Shown: positions 7,259 through 16,340, counted from the stretch's first letter. The stretch is 64,000 nucleotides of DNA from Bacteroidales bacterium (GCA_017651465.1 JAGCCX010000024.1:1-64000); one strand, 5' to 3'. Program-made: numbers and translations. The notes: generated from the letters alone by a model not told the origin.

Positions 7259-9019
7259 CTAATCTGAATTGGAAATCTCGACGAGTTCGCTTCGGTAAGC
7301 CATAAGAAGGCGAGAGCGGGAGATAAACCCAAGATACTTGCCTTCTTCGTCAACCACCGGCAGCCTCCACGCCCCGGTAGAATCGAACTTCTGCATAACG
7401 CTGTCCATCTTCTCGCCGTAATGCAGCAGCGCCGGAGCATTCTCCATAATGCCGGTGACCTTGAGCTTGTCGTACAAGTCGGTGCGCAGCAAGTACTTAC
7501 GCACATTGCCTATATCTATCAGCCCCTGGAAGCGCCCGTCCTCGTCGACCACTGCAATTACCGCCGCCGTGCTGTCCTTCACAGCCGCCACAACATCTCG
7601 CAGCTTATCGTTCATCCTTAAGCGCGGGTACTTGTCGCGTATGAGGTCACGTGTACGCAGGAGCGTCAGCACCGCCTGGTCGTTATCGTGGGTGAGCAGG
7701 TCCCCGCTCTGGGCGATACGTTTGGTGTAGATGGAGTATTTTTCGAAGAGCCGCACAGTTCCGTACGACACGGTAGAAGTAAGGATCAGGGGAATCAGCA
7801 ACTCGTAGCCGCCGGAAATCTCGGCGATAAGGAATATGGCCGTCATAGGGGCCTGCATCACTCCTGCCATCAGAGCCGCCATACCCACCAGCACAAAGTT
7901 CTGCTCGGGCACGTCAGCCCCCAGCTGGTTGAAGCACCTGGCCACCACGAAGCCGGCAATGGCGCCGCAGAACAGCGTGGGACCAAAGGTTCCGCCGTTA
8001 CCACCGCCCACGTTGGTGGCGGTCATAGCCAGGACCTTAATAAAGAACACCAGCGCAAAGAACAGCACTATCCCCCACCCGCTCTGCATCATAAACGCAA
8101 GCACGGACTTGCCCTCAACCTCAACTTCGCGCCCGTTCAGCAGGTCGGCCAGGATCCCGTAGCCCTCGCCGTAGAGCTGGGGGAACAAGAAAATGGTGAG
8201 GCCGAGCGCCACAGCGCACAGAATCCACTTAAGGTACGCGTTGCCTATCTTGGCCATCTTGTCTTCCAGCCACAGGGTGGTGCTGGTAAAATACAGAGAG
8301 CCGAAGCCAAGTACCACTCCCATAAGCAGATAGAAGGGAATGTTCCCCATCGAGAATGGGGTGAGCGTGCAGGCGAACATAGGAGTCTGCCCGCGGAAGA
8401 TATAAGAGACAACCGTCGCCGAAATGGTGGAGATGAGCAGCGGCAGCATCGACGACAGGGAGATGTTGAAAAGCAGGATCTCCATCGTAAAGAGCACGCC
8501 GGCCAGGGGGGCCTTGAATATGCCCGCAATGGCTCCGGCGGCCCCGCAGCCGAGCAGGACCGTGATGTTGCGGTACGACAGGCCGGACCAGCGGCCCAGG
8601 TTGCTGCCTATCGCCGCTCCCGTATAAACTATGGGCGCCTCCGCTCCCACCGAGCCTCCGAATCCTATGGTAATGGAGGAAGTGAGCATCGACGACCACA
8701 TATTGTGGGGCTTAATCTTGCTCTCTCCGCGGCTTACCGCAAGCAGCACCTTGGTGACGCCGTGGCTGATATTGTCTTTGACGAGATAACGGAGCAACAA
8801 CAGGCTGAGCAACATTCCCGCACCCGGAAGAATCAGGTACTGAATGTTGTAGCTGAGGCTTAAAGTATTGTCAAGCAAATGCTTGATGCAGTCGATTACT
8901 GTGGTGAGAAGCACTGCCGCCAGCCCTGAGCACAAGCCCACAAGAAGACTGAGCAGCAGCAGAAGGCTCCGCTCGGGTATGTTGAACCTGCCCGATTTAT
9001 GCGTCTGAGGAGTCGTCAT
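7259..9019 (-). CDS. ClC-family chloride channel/antiporter with CBS pair
   Basis: A 586-residue membrane protein with about ten hydrophobic helices followed by two CBS domains in the last ~140 residues. ClC signatures are GGSVGAEAP (selectivity-filter loop), GAAGAIAGIFKAPLAG and GGGNGGTFGPTLFCGA. The family moves chloride, often in exchange for protons; this sequence alone does not separate channel from exchanger. The start at 9019 is chosen because the open frame upstream (to 9139) is basic, low-complexity, and overlaps the preceding gene. The remaining 23-nt overlap with the acidic-tail gene suggests co-transcription. C-terminal CBS domains usually bind adenine nucleotides. Confidence 0.93.
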   Translation of the reverse strand: MTTPQTHKSGRFNIPERSLLLLLSLLVGLCSGLAAVLLTTVIDCIKHLLDNTLSLSYNIQYLILPGAGMLLSLLLLRYLVKDNISHGVTKVLLAVSRGESKIKPHNMWSSMLTSSITIGFGGSVGAEAPIVYTGAAIGSNLGRWSGLSYRNITVLLGCGAAGAIAGIFKAPLAGVLFTMEILLFNISLSSMLPLLISTISATVVSYIFRGQTPMFACTLTPFSMGNIPFYLLMGVVLGFGSLYFTSTTLWLEDKMAKIGNAYLKWILCAVALGLTIFLFPQLYGEGYGILADLLNGREVEVEGKSVLAFMMQSGWGIVLFFALVFFIKVLAMTATNVGGGNGGTFGPTLFCGAIAGFVVARCFNQLGADVPEQNFVLVGMAALMAGVMQAPMTAIFLIAEISGGYELLIPLILTSTVSYGTVRLFEKYSIYTKRIAQSGDLLTHDNDQAVLTLLRTRDLIRDKYPRLRMNDKLRDVVAAVKDSTAAVIAVVDEDGRFQGLIDIGNVRKYLLRTDLYDKLKVTGIMENAPALLHYGEKMDSVMQKFDSTGAWRLPVVDEEGKYLGFISRSRLLMAYRSELVEISNSD

Positions 9020-9383
9020 CCCCGCCGTACTGGGAAATGTTGTCGTCGGGCAAAGGCGTGTCGCCGTCGGGCGCACCGCTGGTTCCGGCCACCTCCTCGG
9101 TCTCCGCCTCTTCCTCGCCCTCGAGCCAACGCTCCACATCTTCGGGATTGTCTATATCTACTTTGATCTTAACCAGATAGATATCGGTGTCCGTCTCGAT
9201 GGTAACGGCGTAGAAAGGCTCGATGGTCTTGCCGGTGCGAGGGTTGACACCCGGAGAATACTTGACAAGATCCGGCAGAAAATCACTGAAACCCTTGGGA
9301 TACTTGTCGTTGAAAATGGCGGCTATTTCGGCCGGAAGATTCTCCTGGCTAATGACGTGTCTGTGCTTGCTGTCTGCGTTCAT
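8997..9383 (-). CDS. Conserved hypothetical protein with acidic C-terminal tail
   Basis: A 128-residue protein with no signal or membrane segment. The first ~90 residues look folded (YPKGFSDFLPDLVKYSPG, then a strand-rich YLVKIKVDIDNPEDVE). The last ~40 are rich in Glu, Asp and Gly. It overlaps the start of the ClC gene by 23 nt and is divergent from the sirtuin gene. I do not recognise a named family and assign no function. Confidence 0.7.
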   Translation of the reverse strand: MNADSKHRHVISQENLPAEIAAIFNDKYPKGFSDFLPDLVKYSPGVNPRTGKTIEPFYAVTIETDTDIYLVKIKVDIDNPEDVERWLEGEEEAETEEVAGTSGAPDGDTPLPDDNISQYGGDDDSSDA

Positions 9384-9449
9384 TTCCTATCTGTGGCTTA
9401 ATCCAGTGCAATATTAAAGCAAATATTTCAATCAAACAAATATTGTTTC

Positions 9450-9457
9450 TATCTTTG
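9450..9457 (+). promoter_or_regulatory. -7 box of the sirtuin gene
   Basis: TATCTTTG lies 6 nt before the ATG at 9464, with an approximate -33 element TTTC at 9426-9429 (20 bp upstream). Confidence 0.65.
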
Positions 9458-9463
9458 AGCATT

Positions 9464-10186
9464 ATGAGCAAAAAAAATCTTGTAGTACTCAGCGGCTCGG
9501 GCATAAGCGCCGAGAGCGGCATAGCCACCTTCAGAGGAGGTAACGGTCTGTGGGACAATGTCCCCGTCGAAGAAATCTGCACCCCCCAGGGCTGGATACG
9601 CAATCCCGCCAAAGTCCAGGGATTTTACAACAAGCTGCGCGCCCAGCTGGGCGAGCGCTTCCCCAACGAGGCTCACCGGATAGTGGCGGAGCTGGAAAAA
9701 GACTACAACGTGTGCGTCGTTACCCAGAATGTGGACAATCTGCACGAGAGGGCCGGCAGCACCCGCGTGGTGCACCTGCACGGCGAGCTCACCAAAGTAC
9801 GTCCCGAAGACTGCTACACCGAGAGCGACGGATACTCCACCAAATATGTACAGGACGTAGGCTACCGTGCCGTGGCAATGGGAGAGACCGGAGGCCCCAG
9901 AGGCAGACAGCTTCGTCCCCACATAGTATGGTTCGGCGAGGCCGTCCCCAACCTCGAGACAGCAGCCCGCCTGGTAAGCGTAGCCGATATACTGGTCATA
10001 GTAGGAACGTCTCTGCAGGTGTATCCCGCCGCCAGCCTGTATCATTACGCCCCACAGCACTGTCCCATCTACCTGATCGACCCCGACAGCCACCTGAAAA
10101 GCCATATTCCGGGGGTGACTTTCATCAACGATGTGGCCACCGCCGGTATGCGCAAGCTCAAAGAAGTATTTTTGCAGAATCTCTGA
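9464..10186 (+). CDS. cobB: Sirtuin NAD-dependent protein deacylase lacking the zinc cysteines
   Basis: A 240-residue Sir2 protein. NAD-binding motifs are GSGISAESGIATFRG at 11-25 and TQNVDN at 87-92; H106 of HLHGE is the catalytic base; RPHIVWFGE follows. The segment that normally carries four zinc-binding cysteines (after HGE) has only C117, so the zinc site is absent. Tyr55 of the acyl-pocket YxxR motif is kept, but the Arg three positions later is Leu with Arg one further on. The ATG at 9464 is used rather than an upstream TTG because the promoter box lies between them. tRNA-Thr follows, with its promoter inside the 3' end of this gene. Confidence 0.9.
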   Translation: MSKKNLVVLSGSGISAESGIATFRGGNGLWDNVPVEEICTPQGWIRNPAKVQGFYNKLRAQLGERFPNEAHRIVAELEKDYNVCVVTQNVDNLHERAGSTRVVHLHGELTKVRPEDCYTESDGYSTKYVQDVGYRAVAMGETGGPRGRQLRPHIVWFGEAVPNLETAARLVSVADILVIVGTSLQVYPAASLYHYAPQHCPIYLIDPDSHLKSHIPGVTFINDVATAGMRKLKEVFLQNL

Positions 10187-10202
10187 AAAAGATTTATATT
10201 TG
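10171..10202 (+). promoter_or_regulatory. Promoter of tRNA-Thr
   Basis: TTTG at 10171-10174, a 20-bp spacer, then TATATTTG at 10195-10202 is a textbook Bacteroidales promoter. It starts within the last codons of the sirtuin gene and lies 10 nt before the tRNA. Confidence 0.85.
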
Positions 10203-10212
10203 CAGTCCCAAA

Positions 10213-10285
10213 GCCACTTTAGCTCAGTCGGTAGAGCAGCGCATTCGTAACGCGCAGGTCGTCAGTTCGAGCCTGATGAGTGGCT
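10213..10285 (+). tRNA. tRNA-Thr(CGT)
   Basis: The cloverleaf is complete: acceptor GCCACTT pairs with GAGTGGC, the D stem is GCTC/GAGC, the anticodon loop TTCGTAA carries anticodon CGT, and the T arm has TTCGAGC. The innermost pair of the anticodon stem is A-C instead of A-U. CCA is not encoded. Confidence 0.95.
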
Positions 10286-10286
10286 C

Positions 10287-10318
10287 AAAAAAAGGGCGGT
10301 CCGTCAGGGCCGCCCTTT
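10287..10318 (-). terminator. Intrinsic terminator of the rimP-nusA-infB operon
   Basis: The stem AAAGGGCGG (10291-10299) pairs with CCGCCCTTT (10310-10318) around a 10-nt loop. On the minus strand it is followed by a run of seven T (10293-10287), about 20 nt after the infB stop. On the plus strand it sits directly after tRNA-Thr and may help there too, with a weaker T tract. Confidence 0.88.
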
Positions 10319-10336
10319 GCTGTTGTTGCGCGCTTG

Positions 10337-13105
10337 CTATAGCGTACGCTTGATTTCCACAATCTGGAAGGCTTCTATCATATCTCCCTCCTTGATGTCG
10401 TTGTAGCCTGCGATGCTCATACCGCACTCCTTGCCGGCCAGGACTTCCTTGACGGAATCTTTACCGATCTGGAGTGAGCCGAGCTCGCCGGTGTAGATGA
10501 CTATACCGTCGCGGATGAGGCGCACCTTGGACTTCTGTATCATCTTGCCGTCGCGGACAATACATCCGGCGATGGTACCGACCTTGGAAATCCTGAAGGT
10601 CTGCTTGACCTCCGCGGTAGATATGACTTCTTCTTTCTTTTCGGGCTCGAGCATACCCTCGATACCGTCTTTAACGTCGTTGATACAGTCGTAGATGACG
10701 GAGTACAAACGGATTTCGATGCCCTCGCGGTCGGCGCTCTTGCGGGCCTCGACGGAAGGACGGACCTGGAAGCCAATGATAACGGCGTCGGAAGCCTCGG
10801 CCAGCAGTACGTCGGACTCGGAAATGGCACCCACGGCCTTGTGGATGACGTTCACGCGTACCTCTTCGGTGCTGAGCTTGATGAGCGAGTCGGACAGAGC
10901 CTCCACGGAACCGTCCACGTCACCCTTGACGATGACATTGAGTTCCTTGAAGTTGCCGATGGCGATACGGCGGCCTATCTCCTCGAGCGTCATATGCTTC
11001 TGGGTCTTGATGCCCTGGATGCGTATGAGCTGCTCGCGCTTGGCGGCTATGTTCTTGGCTTCCCTCTCGTCGGTCATCACATTGAACTTCTCGCCGGCTG
11101 CGGGGGCGCCGCTGAGTCCGAGCACCGACACGGGAGTGGAAGGACCAGCCTCCTGCACCTTCTGTCCGCGCTCGTTGAACATACTCTTGATACGGCCGTA
11201 GAAACTGCCGCACAGCACCACGTCGCCCTGATGGAGGGTTCCGTCCTGAACCAGCACCGTAGCAAGGTAGCCGCGGCCCTTGTCGAGACTCGACTCGATG
11301 ACGGCACCGCTGGCAAGCTTGTTGGGATTGGCCTTGAGCTCCAGAAGGTCGGTCTCGAGGAGCACCTTCTCCAGAAGCTTATCGACGTTGATTCCCTTCT
11401 TGGCCGAGATCTCCTGGCACTGGTACTTACCGCCCCAGTCTTCTACCAGGATATTCATCTCGGAAAGCTGGCGGCGAATCTTTTCGGGATCTGCGCCGGG
11501 CTTGTCTATCTTGTTGATGGCAAACACCATAGGCACGTTGGCAGCCTGGGCGTGGTTGATGGCCTCAATGGTCTGGGGCATCACCGCGTCGTCGGCGGCC
11601 ACAATGATGATGGCAAGGTCGGTCATCTGGGCGCCGCGGGCACGCATAGCGGTAAACGCCTCGTGACCGGGGGTATCCAGGAAGGTAATCTTGCGGCCGT
11701 CTTCCAGCTTGACACTGTAAGCACCGATGTGCTGGGTGATACCGCCGGCCTCACCGGCAATGACATTGGTCTTGCGGATGTAGTCGAGGAGCGAAGTCTT
11801 ACCGTGGTCAACGTGACCCATAACGGTAATGATGGGCTCGCGCGGCCTGAGGTCCTCGGGACGGTCGGGCTGCTCGTTGGAGTTGATTTCGTCGGTAAGG
11901 CCGGCTGTCACGAACTCCACCTTGTAACCGAATTCCTCGGCAACAAGCACCAAGGTTTCGGCATCGAGCCTCTGGTTGATGGACACCATCAGGCCAAGGC
12001 TCATACAAGCGCCGATAACCTTAACCACAGGGGTATTGTTCATAAGGGTAGCAAGGTCGTTGACAGTAACGAACTCGGTGACTTTGAGCACCTTCTGCTC
12101 GGCGGCAAGCTCCATCTGCTCCTCCTGGCTGCGGGCTGCAGCGGCCTCACGCTTCTCCTTACGGTACTTGGCTCCGAAGTTGTTCTTCTTACCCTCGTTC
12201 ATACGGGCGTAAGTCTCCTTGACCTGCTTCTGGATCTCTTTCTGCATCTCTTCCTGCTGGGCCTCGGTGAGGGCGGGCTTGAGACGGTCGCGGTCACGCT
12301 TGCGCTTGCCCTGACCCGGAGCGGACTGGGCGGGAGCGTTCTTGGGCTTGTCTTTCTTGCCTGCGTTGCGGTCGATATTGGCTCCGGCCTTGGCAACGTC
12401 CACTTTCTGGGCTCCCTTGCCGATGCGCTCGCGCTTGGCGGGCTTACGGTCAAACTGGCTGAGATCGACCTTGCCCACCACCTTGAAGGGCGATGCGGCA
12501 TCGCCGGCCTTCTGGGCCTCGGCAGGCTTCTGTGCCTCGACCGGCTCGGTGTCCGGCTTGACGGGCTCGGGCTCAGGTTCGGAAGCGGGTTTTACAGGCT
12601 CCGGTTCCGGCTCGGGAGTGGGCTTTACCGGCTCAGGCTTGACAGGCTCGGGCTCGGGTTCCGGTTCCGCCACCACGGGCTCGGGCTCCGGCTCGGGAGC
12701 GGGCTTTACCGGTTCAGGTTCCGGCTCGGGCTCGGGTTTAACCGGCTCCGATGAAGGCTCAGGCTTCACGGGCTCGGGTTCCGGAGCCGGAGCAGGCTTT
12801 GCCTTGCGCTCGAAGGTAGTGGACTTGATGGTAAGCTCCTGCTCTTCCTCCTCCTCTTCCTGACGGGAGATGCGGCGGTTGGTCTTTTCCAGGATTTCCT
12901 TAACCTTGATATCTACCTGCTGGGCTTGCTCCAGGGCCTCTTTATCTTTACCGAACTGCTTCTGGAGGTCGGGCAGACACTCGTCCGACACCTTCGCATT
13001 CGGATTCTCCTCCACCTCGAAGCCCTTCTTGTGAAGGAACTCCACGAGGTCGGACAGACCGATGTTGAACTGCTTTAAAAGTTTATTTATTCTTATTTCT
13101 GCCAT
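10337..13105 (-). CDS. infB: Translation initiation factor IF-2
   Basis: A 922-residue GTPase that brings initiator tRNA to the 30S subunit. It has an IF2-N domain at 1-50, a Pro/Glu/Val/Lys-rich tract at about 104-190, a basic helical linker, then the G domain with GHVDHGKT at 430-437, DTPGH at 477-481 and NKID at 531-534, followed by domains II-IV. Its ATG overlaps the last base of the nusA stop (TAATG), so the three genes rimP, nusA and infB are translationally coupled. The length is normal for Bacteroidales, whose N-terminal tract is long. Confidence 0.98.
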   Translation of the reverse strand: MAEIRINKLLKQFNIGLSDLVEFLHKKGFEVEENPNAKVSDECLPDLQKQFGKDKEALEQAQQVDIKVKEILEKTNRRISRQEEEEEEQELTIKSTTFERKAKPAPAPEPEPVKPEPSSEPVKPEPEPEPEPVKPAPEPEPEPVVAEPEPEPEPVKPEPVKPTPEPEPEPVKPASEPEPEPVKPDTEPVEAQKPAEAQKAGDAASPFKVVGKVDLSQFDRKPAKRERIGKGAQKVDVAKAGANIDRNAGKKDKPKNAPAQSAPGQGKRKRDRDRLKPALTEAQQEEMQKEIQKQVKETYARMNEGKKNNFGAKYRKEKREAAAARSQEEQMELAAEQKVLKVTEFVTVNDLATLMNNTPVVKVIGACMSLGLMVSINQRLDAETLVLVAEEFGYKVEFVTAGLTDEINSNEQPDRPEDLRPREPIITVMGHVDHGKTSLLDYIRKTNVIAGEAGGITQHIGAYSVKLEDGRKITFLDTPGHEAFTAMRARGAQMTDLAIIIVAADDAVMPQTIEAINHAQAANVPMVFAINKIDKPGADPEKIRRQLSEMNILVEDWGGKYQCQEISAKKGINVDKLLEKVLLETDLLELKANPNKLASGAVIESSLDKGRGYLATVLVQDGTLHQGDVVLCGSFYGRIKSMFNERGQKVQEAGPSTPVSVLGLSGAPAAGEKFNVMTDEREAKNIAAKREQLIRIQGIKTQKHMTLEEIGRRIAIGNFKELNVIVKGDVDGSVEALSDSLIKLSTEEVRVNVIHKAVGAISESDVLLAEASDAVIIGFQVRPSVEARKSADREGIEIRLYSVIYDCINDVKDGIEGMLEPEKKEEVISTAEVKQTFRISKVGTIAGCIVRDGKMIQKSKVRLIRDGIVIYTGELGSLQIGKDSVKEVLAGKECGMSIAGYNDIKEGDMIEAFQIVEIKRTL
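12536..12796. repeat. Coding low-complexity Pro-Glu tract in infB
   Basis: This stretch encodes about 87 residues made of repeated EPEPVKP-type units, seen in DNA as repeated GGCTC/GGTTC-CGG blocks. It is coding sequence, not a mobile repeat. A similar Pro-Glu tract occurs in the unrelated gene at 44289-45164. Confidence 0.85.
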
Positions 13106-14373
13106 TAGTCTTCAAATTCAGCTTTAAGTATCCGGAGTACATCTTCCACAGTCTCGTCGTCGAGGTCCGCACGCTTGGCGATATCCTCGGGATCGATAGC
13201 CAGAACGCTCTTGGCAGTGTCGCAGCCAATGCTCTTAAGCTTGTCTATGACCCAGCCGTCGATTTCGTTGTCGAACTCGTCCAGCAGCACATCTTCCTCT
13301 CCGTCTTCAGCTTCTGCCTTGGAAAGCTCACGCCAGACTTCTATTTCACGTCCGATGAGCTTGCCTGCAAGCAGCACGTTCACACCGCCGCGGCCGATAC
13401 CCTTCTTGACTTCGTCGGGAAGCATATACACCTTTACCTTGTCCTCGGGGCTCTTGCCCATATCGATGCTGGACACCATACCGGGAGAAAGGGCCCTCTG
13501 GATAAGCAGGGTGGGGTTGGACGACCAGGGAATCACGTCGATGTTCTCGTTGCGGAGCTCCCTCACTATACCCAGGATCCTGCTGCCCTTGACACCGATG
13601 CAGGCGCCGATAGGATCCACGCGGTCGTCATAGGACTCAACGGCCACCTTGGCGCGGTCGCCGGGTACGCGGACCACCTTCTTGACGGTGATGAGGCCGT
13701 CGGCGATCTCGGGCACCTCCTGCTCGAAGAGGCGCTCCAGGAATTCGTCGCTGGTGCGGCTCAGGGTGATGTAGGGAGTGGTATTGTTGCGCATCTCCAC
13801 GCTCTTGATGATGGCGCGGACCGACTCGCTCTTCTTGAAATGCTCGCCGGGAATCTGCTCTGCCTTGGGGATATGGAGTTCGTTGCCGTCCTCGTCGAGG
13901 ATGAGAACTTCCTTGCTCCAGGTCTGATAGACCTCGCCCACGAAAATCTCGCCCACTTTCTCGGAGTATTTCTTATAGACGTTGGCCTTCTCGATGTCCA
14001 TAATGCGGCCCTGGAGGTTCTGGCGGATGTTTAGGATACCGCGGCGGCCGAAGGAAGACAGGGGGAAGAGCTTGGCGTAGGTGTCGCCAATCTCGTAGTC
14101 GTCGTCACCGCTGTCCTGGCAGACCTGTTCGAGGGTCATCTCGGCGTTGGGGTTCTCCACTTCTTCAACTATCTCGAAGTTCTGATAGATTTCGCAGGTA
14201 CCCTTGTCGACGTTCACGATGACGTCGAAGTTGTCGGAACTGCCGAAGGTCTTGGCAATCTGGGTAAGGAATACGTCTTTGAGCACGCCCATCATAACGG
14301 AGCGGTCGATGTTCTTCTCCTCCTTGAAGTCCTTGAAGGCATCAATGAGGGTGATGGCTTTTTCTTTTTCCAT
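13105..14373 (-). CDS. nusA: Transcription termination/antitermination factor NusA
   Basis: A 422-residue protein with the NusA N-terminal domain, S1 domain (about 135-200, FVGEVYQTW) and two KH domains ([12 protein letters not shown] and [18 protein letters not shown]), then a short helical tail. NusA binds RNA polymerase and nascent RNA at pauses. It overlaps rimP and infB by one base on each side (TAATG), the standard rimP-nusA-infB order. Confidence 0.97.
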   Translation of the reverse strand: MEKEKAITLIDAFKDFKEEKNIDRSVMMGVLKDVFLTQIAKTFGSSDNFDVIVNVDKGTCEIYQNFEIVEEVENPNAEMTLEQVCQDSGDDDYEIGDTYAKLFPLSSFGRRGILNIRQNLQGRIMDIEKANVYKKYSEKVGEIFVGEVYQTWSKEVLILDEDGNELHIPKAEQIPGEHFKKSESVRAIIKSVEMRNNTTPYITLSRTSDEFLERLFEQEVPEIADGLITVKKVVRVPGDRAKVAVESYDDRVDPIGACIGVKGSRILGIVRELRNENIDVIPWSSNPTLLIQRALSPGMVSSIDMGKSPEDKVKVYMLPDEVKKGIGRGGVNVLLAGKLIGREIEVWRELSKAEAEDGEEDVLLDEFDNEIDGWVIDKLKSIGCDTAKSVLAIDPEDIAKRADLDDETVEDVLRILKAEFED

Positions 14374-14645
14374 TATTCTTGTATCGTTTTCAATATTTCA
14401 TCTGCTTCATCGGCCCCTATGCCAAGAGAGCCCACGGTGAGTGCGTAATCTTCGATGTTGCGGTCGAAGGCGGCGAGCACTGCCCTGTGCACATACTCGC
14501 AGTCCTGGAGATCCACCGGGGCGGACTCCTTGTCGAGAGTTACCTCAAAAATGTTGTCGTCGTCGTTGAAATCAACGGCCACCACGCTGCAGCCGCGCTC
14601 TTGCGCAGCTTTAAGCACTACCTTGTCAAATTCTTCTCTTTGCAT
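14373..14645 (-). CDS. rimP: RimP-like ribosome maturation protein, N-terminal domain only
   Basis: A 90-residue protein in the place of rimP before nusA. It matches the N-terminal RimP domain (VVAVDFNDDDNIFEVTLDKE, DCEYVHRAVLAAFDR, DYALTVGSLGIG), but the frame ends soon after the motif that normally joins to the C-terminal SH3-like domain; usual family length is about 150. The ATG at 14645 is chosen because the promoter lies just upstream at 14704-14734. The same frame stays open back through the 51-bp array to 15122, which would give a false N-terminal extension of 17-residue repeats. Confidence 0.85.
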   Translation of the reverse strand: MQREEFDKVVLKAAQERGCSVVAVDFNDDDNIFEVTLDKESAPVDLQDCEYVHRAVLAAFDRNIEDYALTVGSLGIGADEADEILKTIQE

Positions 14646-14703
14646 ACGGCTTTTTATAACAAAAAATAGAAGCCCTGCGGCCTCTATCTCTTCAACACGG
14701 GCA

Positions 14704-14734
14704 CAAAGATAGTAATTATTCCCGAAATACCAAA
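14704..14734 (-). promoter_or_regulatory. Promoter of rimP-nusA-infB
   Basis: On the minus strand TTTG (14734-14731), a 19-bp spacer and TATCTTTG (14711-14704) match the Bacteroidales consensus closely. The leader to the rimP ATG would be about 55 nt. Confidence 0.85.
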
Positions 14735-14784
14735 ATAAAGTCGGCGGGAGGGGCTGGGAGCTGGCAGCGGGCGGTGTGTGGCAG

Positions 14785-15129
14785 CTCCCGGGGGCAGAGA
14801 GGCCCGTTTTGCACACGGGAAGCCGTGACGGGCCGGTCCCGGGGGCAGGAGGGGCCGTTTTGCACACGAGAAGCAGCAGCAAGCTGGCCCCGGGGGCAGA
14901 GAGGGCGGTTTTGCACACGGGAGGCAGTAGCTGGCAGGTCCCGGGGGCAGAGAAGGCTGATTTGCACACGGGAGGCCGCGGCAAGCTGTTCCCGGGGGCA
15001 GAGAGGCCCGATTTGCACACGGGAAGCCGCGGCAGGTATGTCCTGGGGGCAGGAAAGGCCGTTTTGCTCACAACAGGCCGCAGCAAGCTGGTCCCGGGGG
15101 CAGAGAGGGCGGTTTTGCACACGGGATGG
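14785..15129. repeat. 51-bp tandem repeat array, seven units
   Basis: The block GGGGGCAG (or close variants) starts at 14790, 14841, 14892, 14943, 14994, 15045 and 15096, exactly 51 bp apart. Each unit then has a GAGAGGCCCG-type block, TTTTGCACACGGGA and a variable purine/GC segment such as AGCCGCGGCAAGCTGG. TCCCG at the front of the conserved part is the reverse complement of CGGGA at its end, so each unit can form a hairpin. The period is a multiple of three, leaving several frames open. The array ends 10 nt from the stop codon of the RAYT-like gene. Confidence 0.95.
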
Positions 15130-15139
15130 GAGCCAAAGA

Positions 15140-16069
15140 TTATCGGGCCGAGGGGAACATGGCGTTGACCGTATCGATATCAATCTTAAGAATACGGCGA
15201 ATCTGATTGTTACCCGCCCGATAATCGAAATGTAGTTTCCTCGCCATCTCCAACTTCGCCTCAGATGGGAGCAATGATGGAACGGAGATATTATACTGCT
15301 GCTTTGCCACAACACACGCCGCCGAATACATCTCAGCATCTGTCATGAACGACTTATCCTTTAATAGCGACGCGAACTCAGCATATGCCTCAAAGTTTCT
15401 TCCGAGCAAATTGAAATACTGATGAGCGTCCCGGAAAAAGCTCCGCCCTGTGCGCCAGTCGCATATGCTTTCCGGAGCGATACATGAATTCCTGACCACA
15501 AAAGTGTCCGGAAGATCTTTCACCCGCCCGTTGAGAATCATGCGTTTCTCCCTGTATGGCAAATCGTTGAACTTACGCGAGGCGAATTCGTTAATATCGC
15601 ATCCGAAATACAATGGGCCACTCCCCCACGGACAAGAAAAAGGAGTCTGTGAGGCATCTATTACATAAGCGTTTCGGTGAGTATAAACGATATTATTGCG
15701 CAACGACTGCAGCGAGTCTATTTCTATGGGCGATGCAACAAAAGTCGACAAGTCAAGTTCACAGCCTTTGTTTGAGGCATATCTCATCAGACGATGCGAA
15801 TATGATTCCAAGAAATCGTAACAGCATTGCACCTCACTTGCCCCGGCAATATTATGGAGATGATTGCTCATTATCTGGAAGGCATAAACCTTAAGGTTGC
15901 ACTCCCACGCGCAGACAGCAAGAAGGGACATTCCAAAACGATAATCGTCCGGATTAGTAAACAAGATGGGTGTGGAATCACCTGGCGTGGCTATGTGCCA
16001 GAAAGGGCCTTTCCGGTCAAACAAATTTTGACAATACGCCTCTTGGTCGTAAAAAGATAAGTTTTTCAT
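15140..16069 (-). CDS. RAYT-like HUH (Y1) transposase-family protein
   Basis: A 309-residue protein of the REP-associated tyrosine transposase type. Residues 66-72 (IMSNHLH) carry the HUH metal motif H70-x-H72. A later block, RNNIVYTHRNAYV then PWGSG, corresponds to the Y-x-x-x-N and WSS blocks of the family; Y129 is the best candidate nucleophile. The C-terminal ~50 residues (EMARKLHFDYRAGNNQIRRILKI) look like an HTH. RAYTs cut and join single-stranded DNA at palindromic repeats. Here seven copies of a 51-bp repeat lie directly downstream and four copies of the same repeat upstream. The gene appears intact. Confidence 0.82.
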   Translation of the reverse strand: MKNLSFYDQEAYCQNLFDRKGPFWHIATPGDSTPILFTNPDDYRFGMSLLAVCAWECNLKVYAFQIMSNHLHNIAGASEVQCCYDFLESYSHRLMRYASNKGCELDLSTFVASPIEIDSLQSLRNNIVYTHRNAYVIDASQTPFSCPWGSGPLYFGCDINEFASRKFNDLPYREKRMILNGRVKDLPDTFVVRNSCIAPESICDWRTGRSFFRDAHQYFNLLGRNFEAYAEFASLLKDKSFMTDAEMYSAACVVAKQQYNISVPSLLPSEAKLEMARKLHFDYRAGNNQIRRILKIDIDTVNAMFPSAR

Positions 16070-16124
16070 AATTCATTTCTTTAGTTGAAGCAAATATGGC
16101 GATTATTCCTCAGAGTCGCAAGAA

Positions 16125-16316
16125 TTCCCGGGGGCAGGAAGGGCTGATTTGCACACCGGAAACAGCAGCAAGCTGGTCCCGTGGGCAGAGAGGCCCGATT
16201 TGCACACGGGAGGCAGCGGCGAGCTGGTCTCGGGGGCAGGGAGGCCCGTTTTGCACACGGGAAGCCGCAGCTGGCAGGCCCCGGGGGCAGAGAGGCCCGT
16301 TTTGCACACGGGACTT
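16125..16316. repeat. 51-bp tandem repeat array, four units
   Basis: The same repeat as at 14785-15129, in the same orientation: the G-rich anchor starts at 16130, 16181, 16232 and 16283, exactly 51 bp apart. It lies upstream of the RAYT-like gene and ends 13 nt before the pnuC promoter box. Confidence 0.95.
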
Positions 16317-16328
16317 CGGAAAAAACAT

Positions 16329-16336
16329 TATCTTTG
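16329..16336 (+). promoter_or_regulatory. -7 box of pnuC
   Basis: TATCTTTG lies 4 nt before the GTG at 16341, the same geometry as at 3315-3327. TTTG in the last 51-bp unit (16301-16304) is 24 bp upstream, rather far for a -33 element. Confidence 0.6.
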
Positions 16337-16340
16337 CAAG

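Noticed and set aside
7688..8863. 391-codon plus-strand frame opposite the ClC gene
   Set aside because: Antisense shadow of a well-supported membrane protein gene; composition is His/Gln/Arg-rich noise.
9020..9139. Upstream extension of the ClC protein
   Set aside because: Basic low-complexity sequence overlapping the acidic-tail gene in another frame; the ATG at 9019 fits the family better.
10287..10318. Hairpin read as a REP element
   Set aside because: Position, stem and T run on the minus strand make it an ordinary intrinsic terminator of infB.
10841..12754. 637-codon plus-strand frame opposite infB
   Set aside because: Antisense of infB; its Gly/Leu/Ser repeats mirror the Pro-Glu tract.
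14646..15122. N-terminal extension of RimP through the 51-bp array
   Set aside because: The extension is only 17-residue repeats plus low-complexity sequence, and a good promoter (14704-14734) lies downstream of it.
14785..16316. CRISPR array
   Set aside because: The unit varies along its whole length, there is no constant repeat with unique spacers, and there are no cas genes; exact tandem 51-mers beside a RAYT-like gene explain it better.
16149..16340. N-terminal extension of PnuC through the second array
   Set aside because: It is translated repeat and the promoter box at 16329-16336 is inside it.
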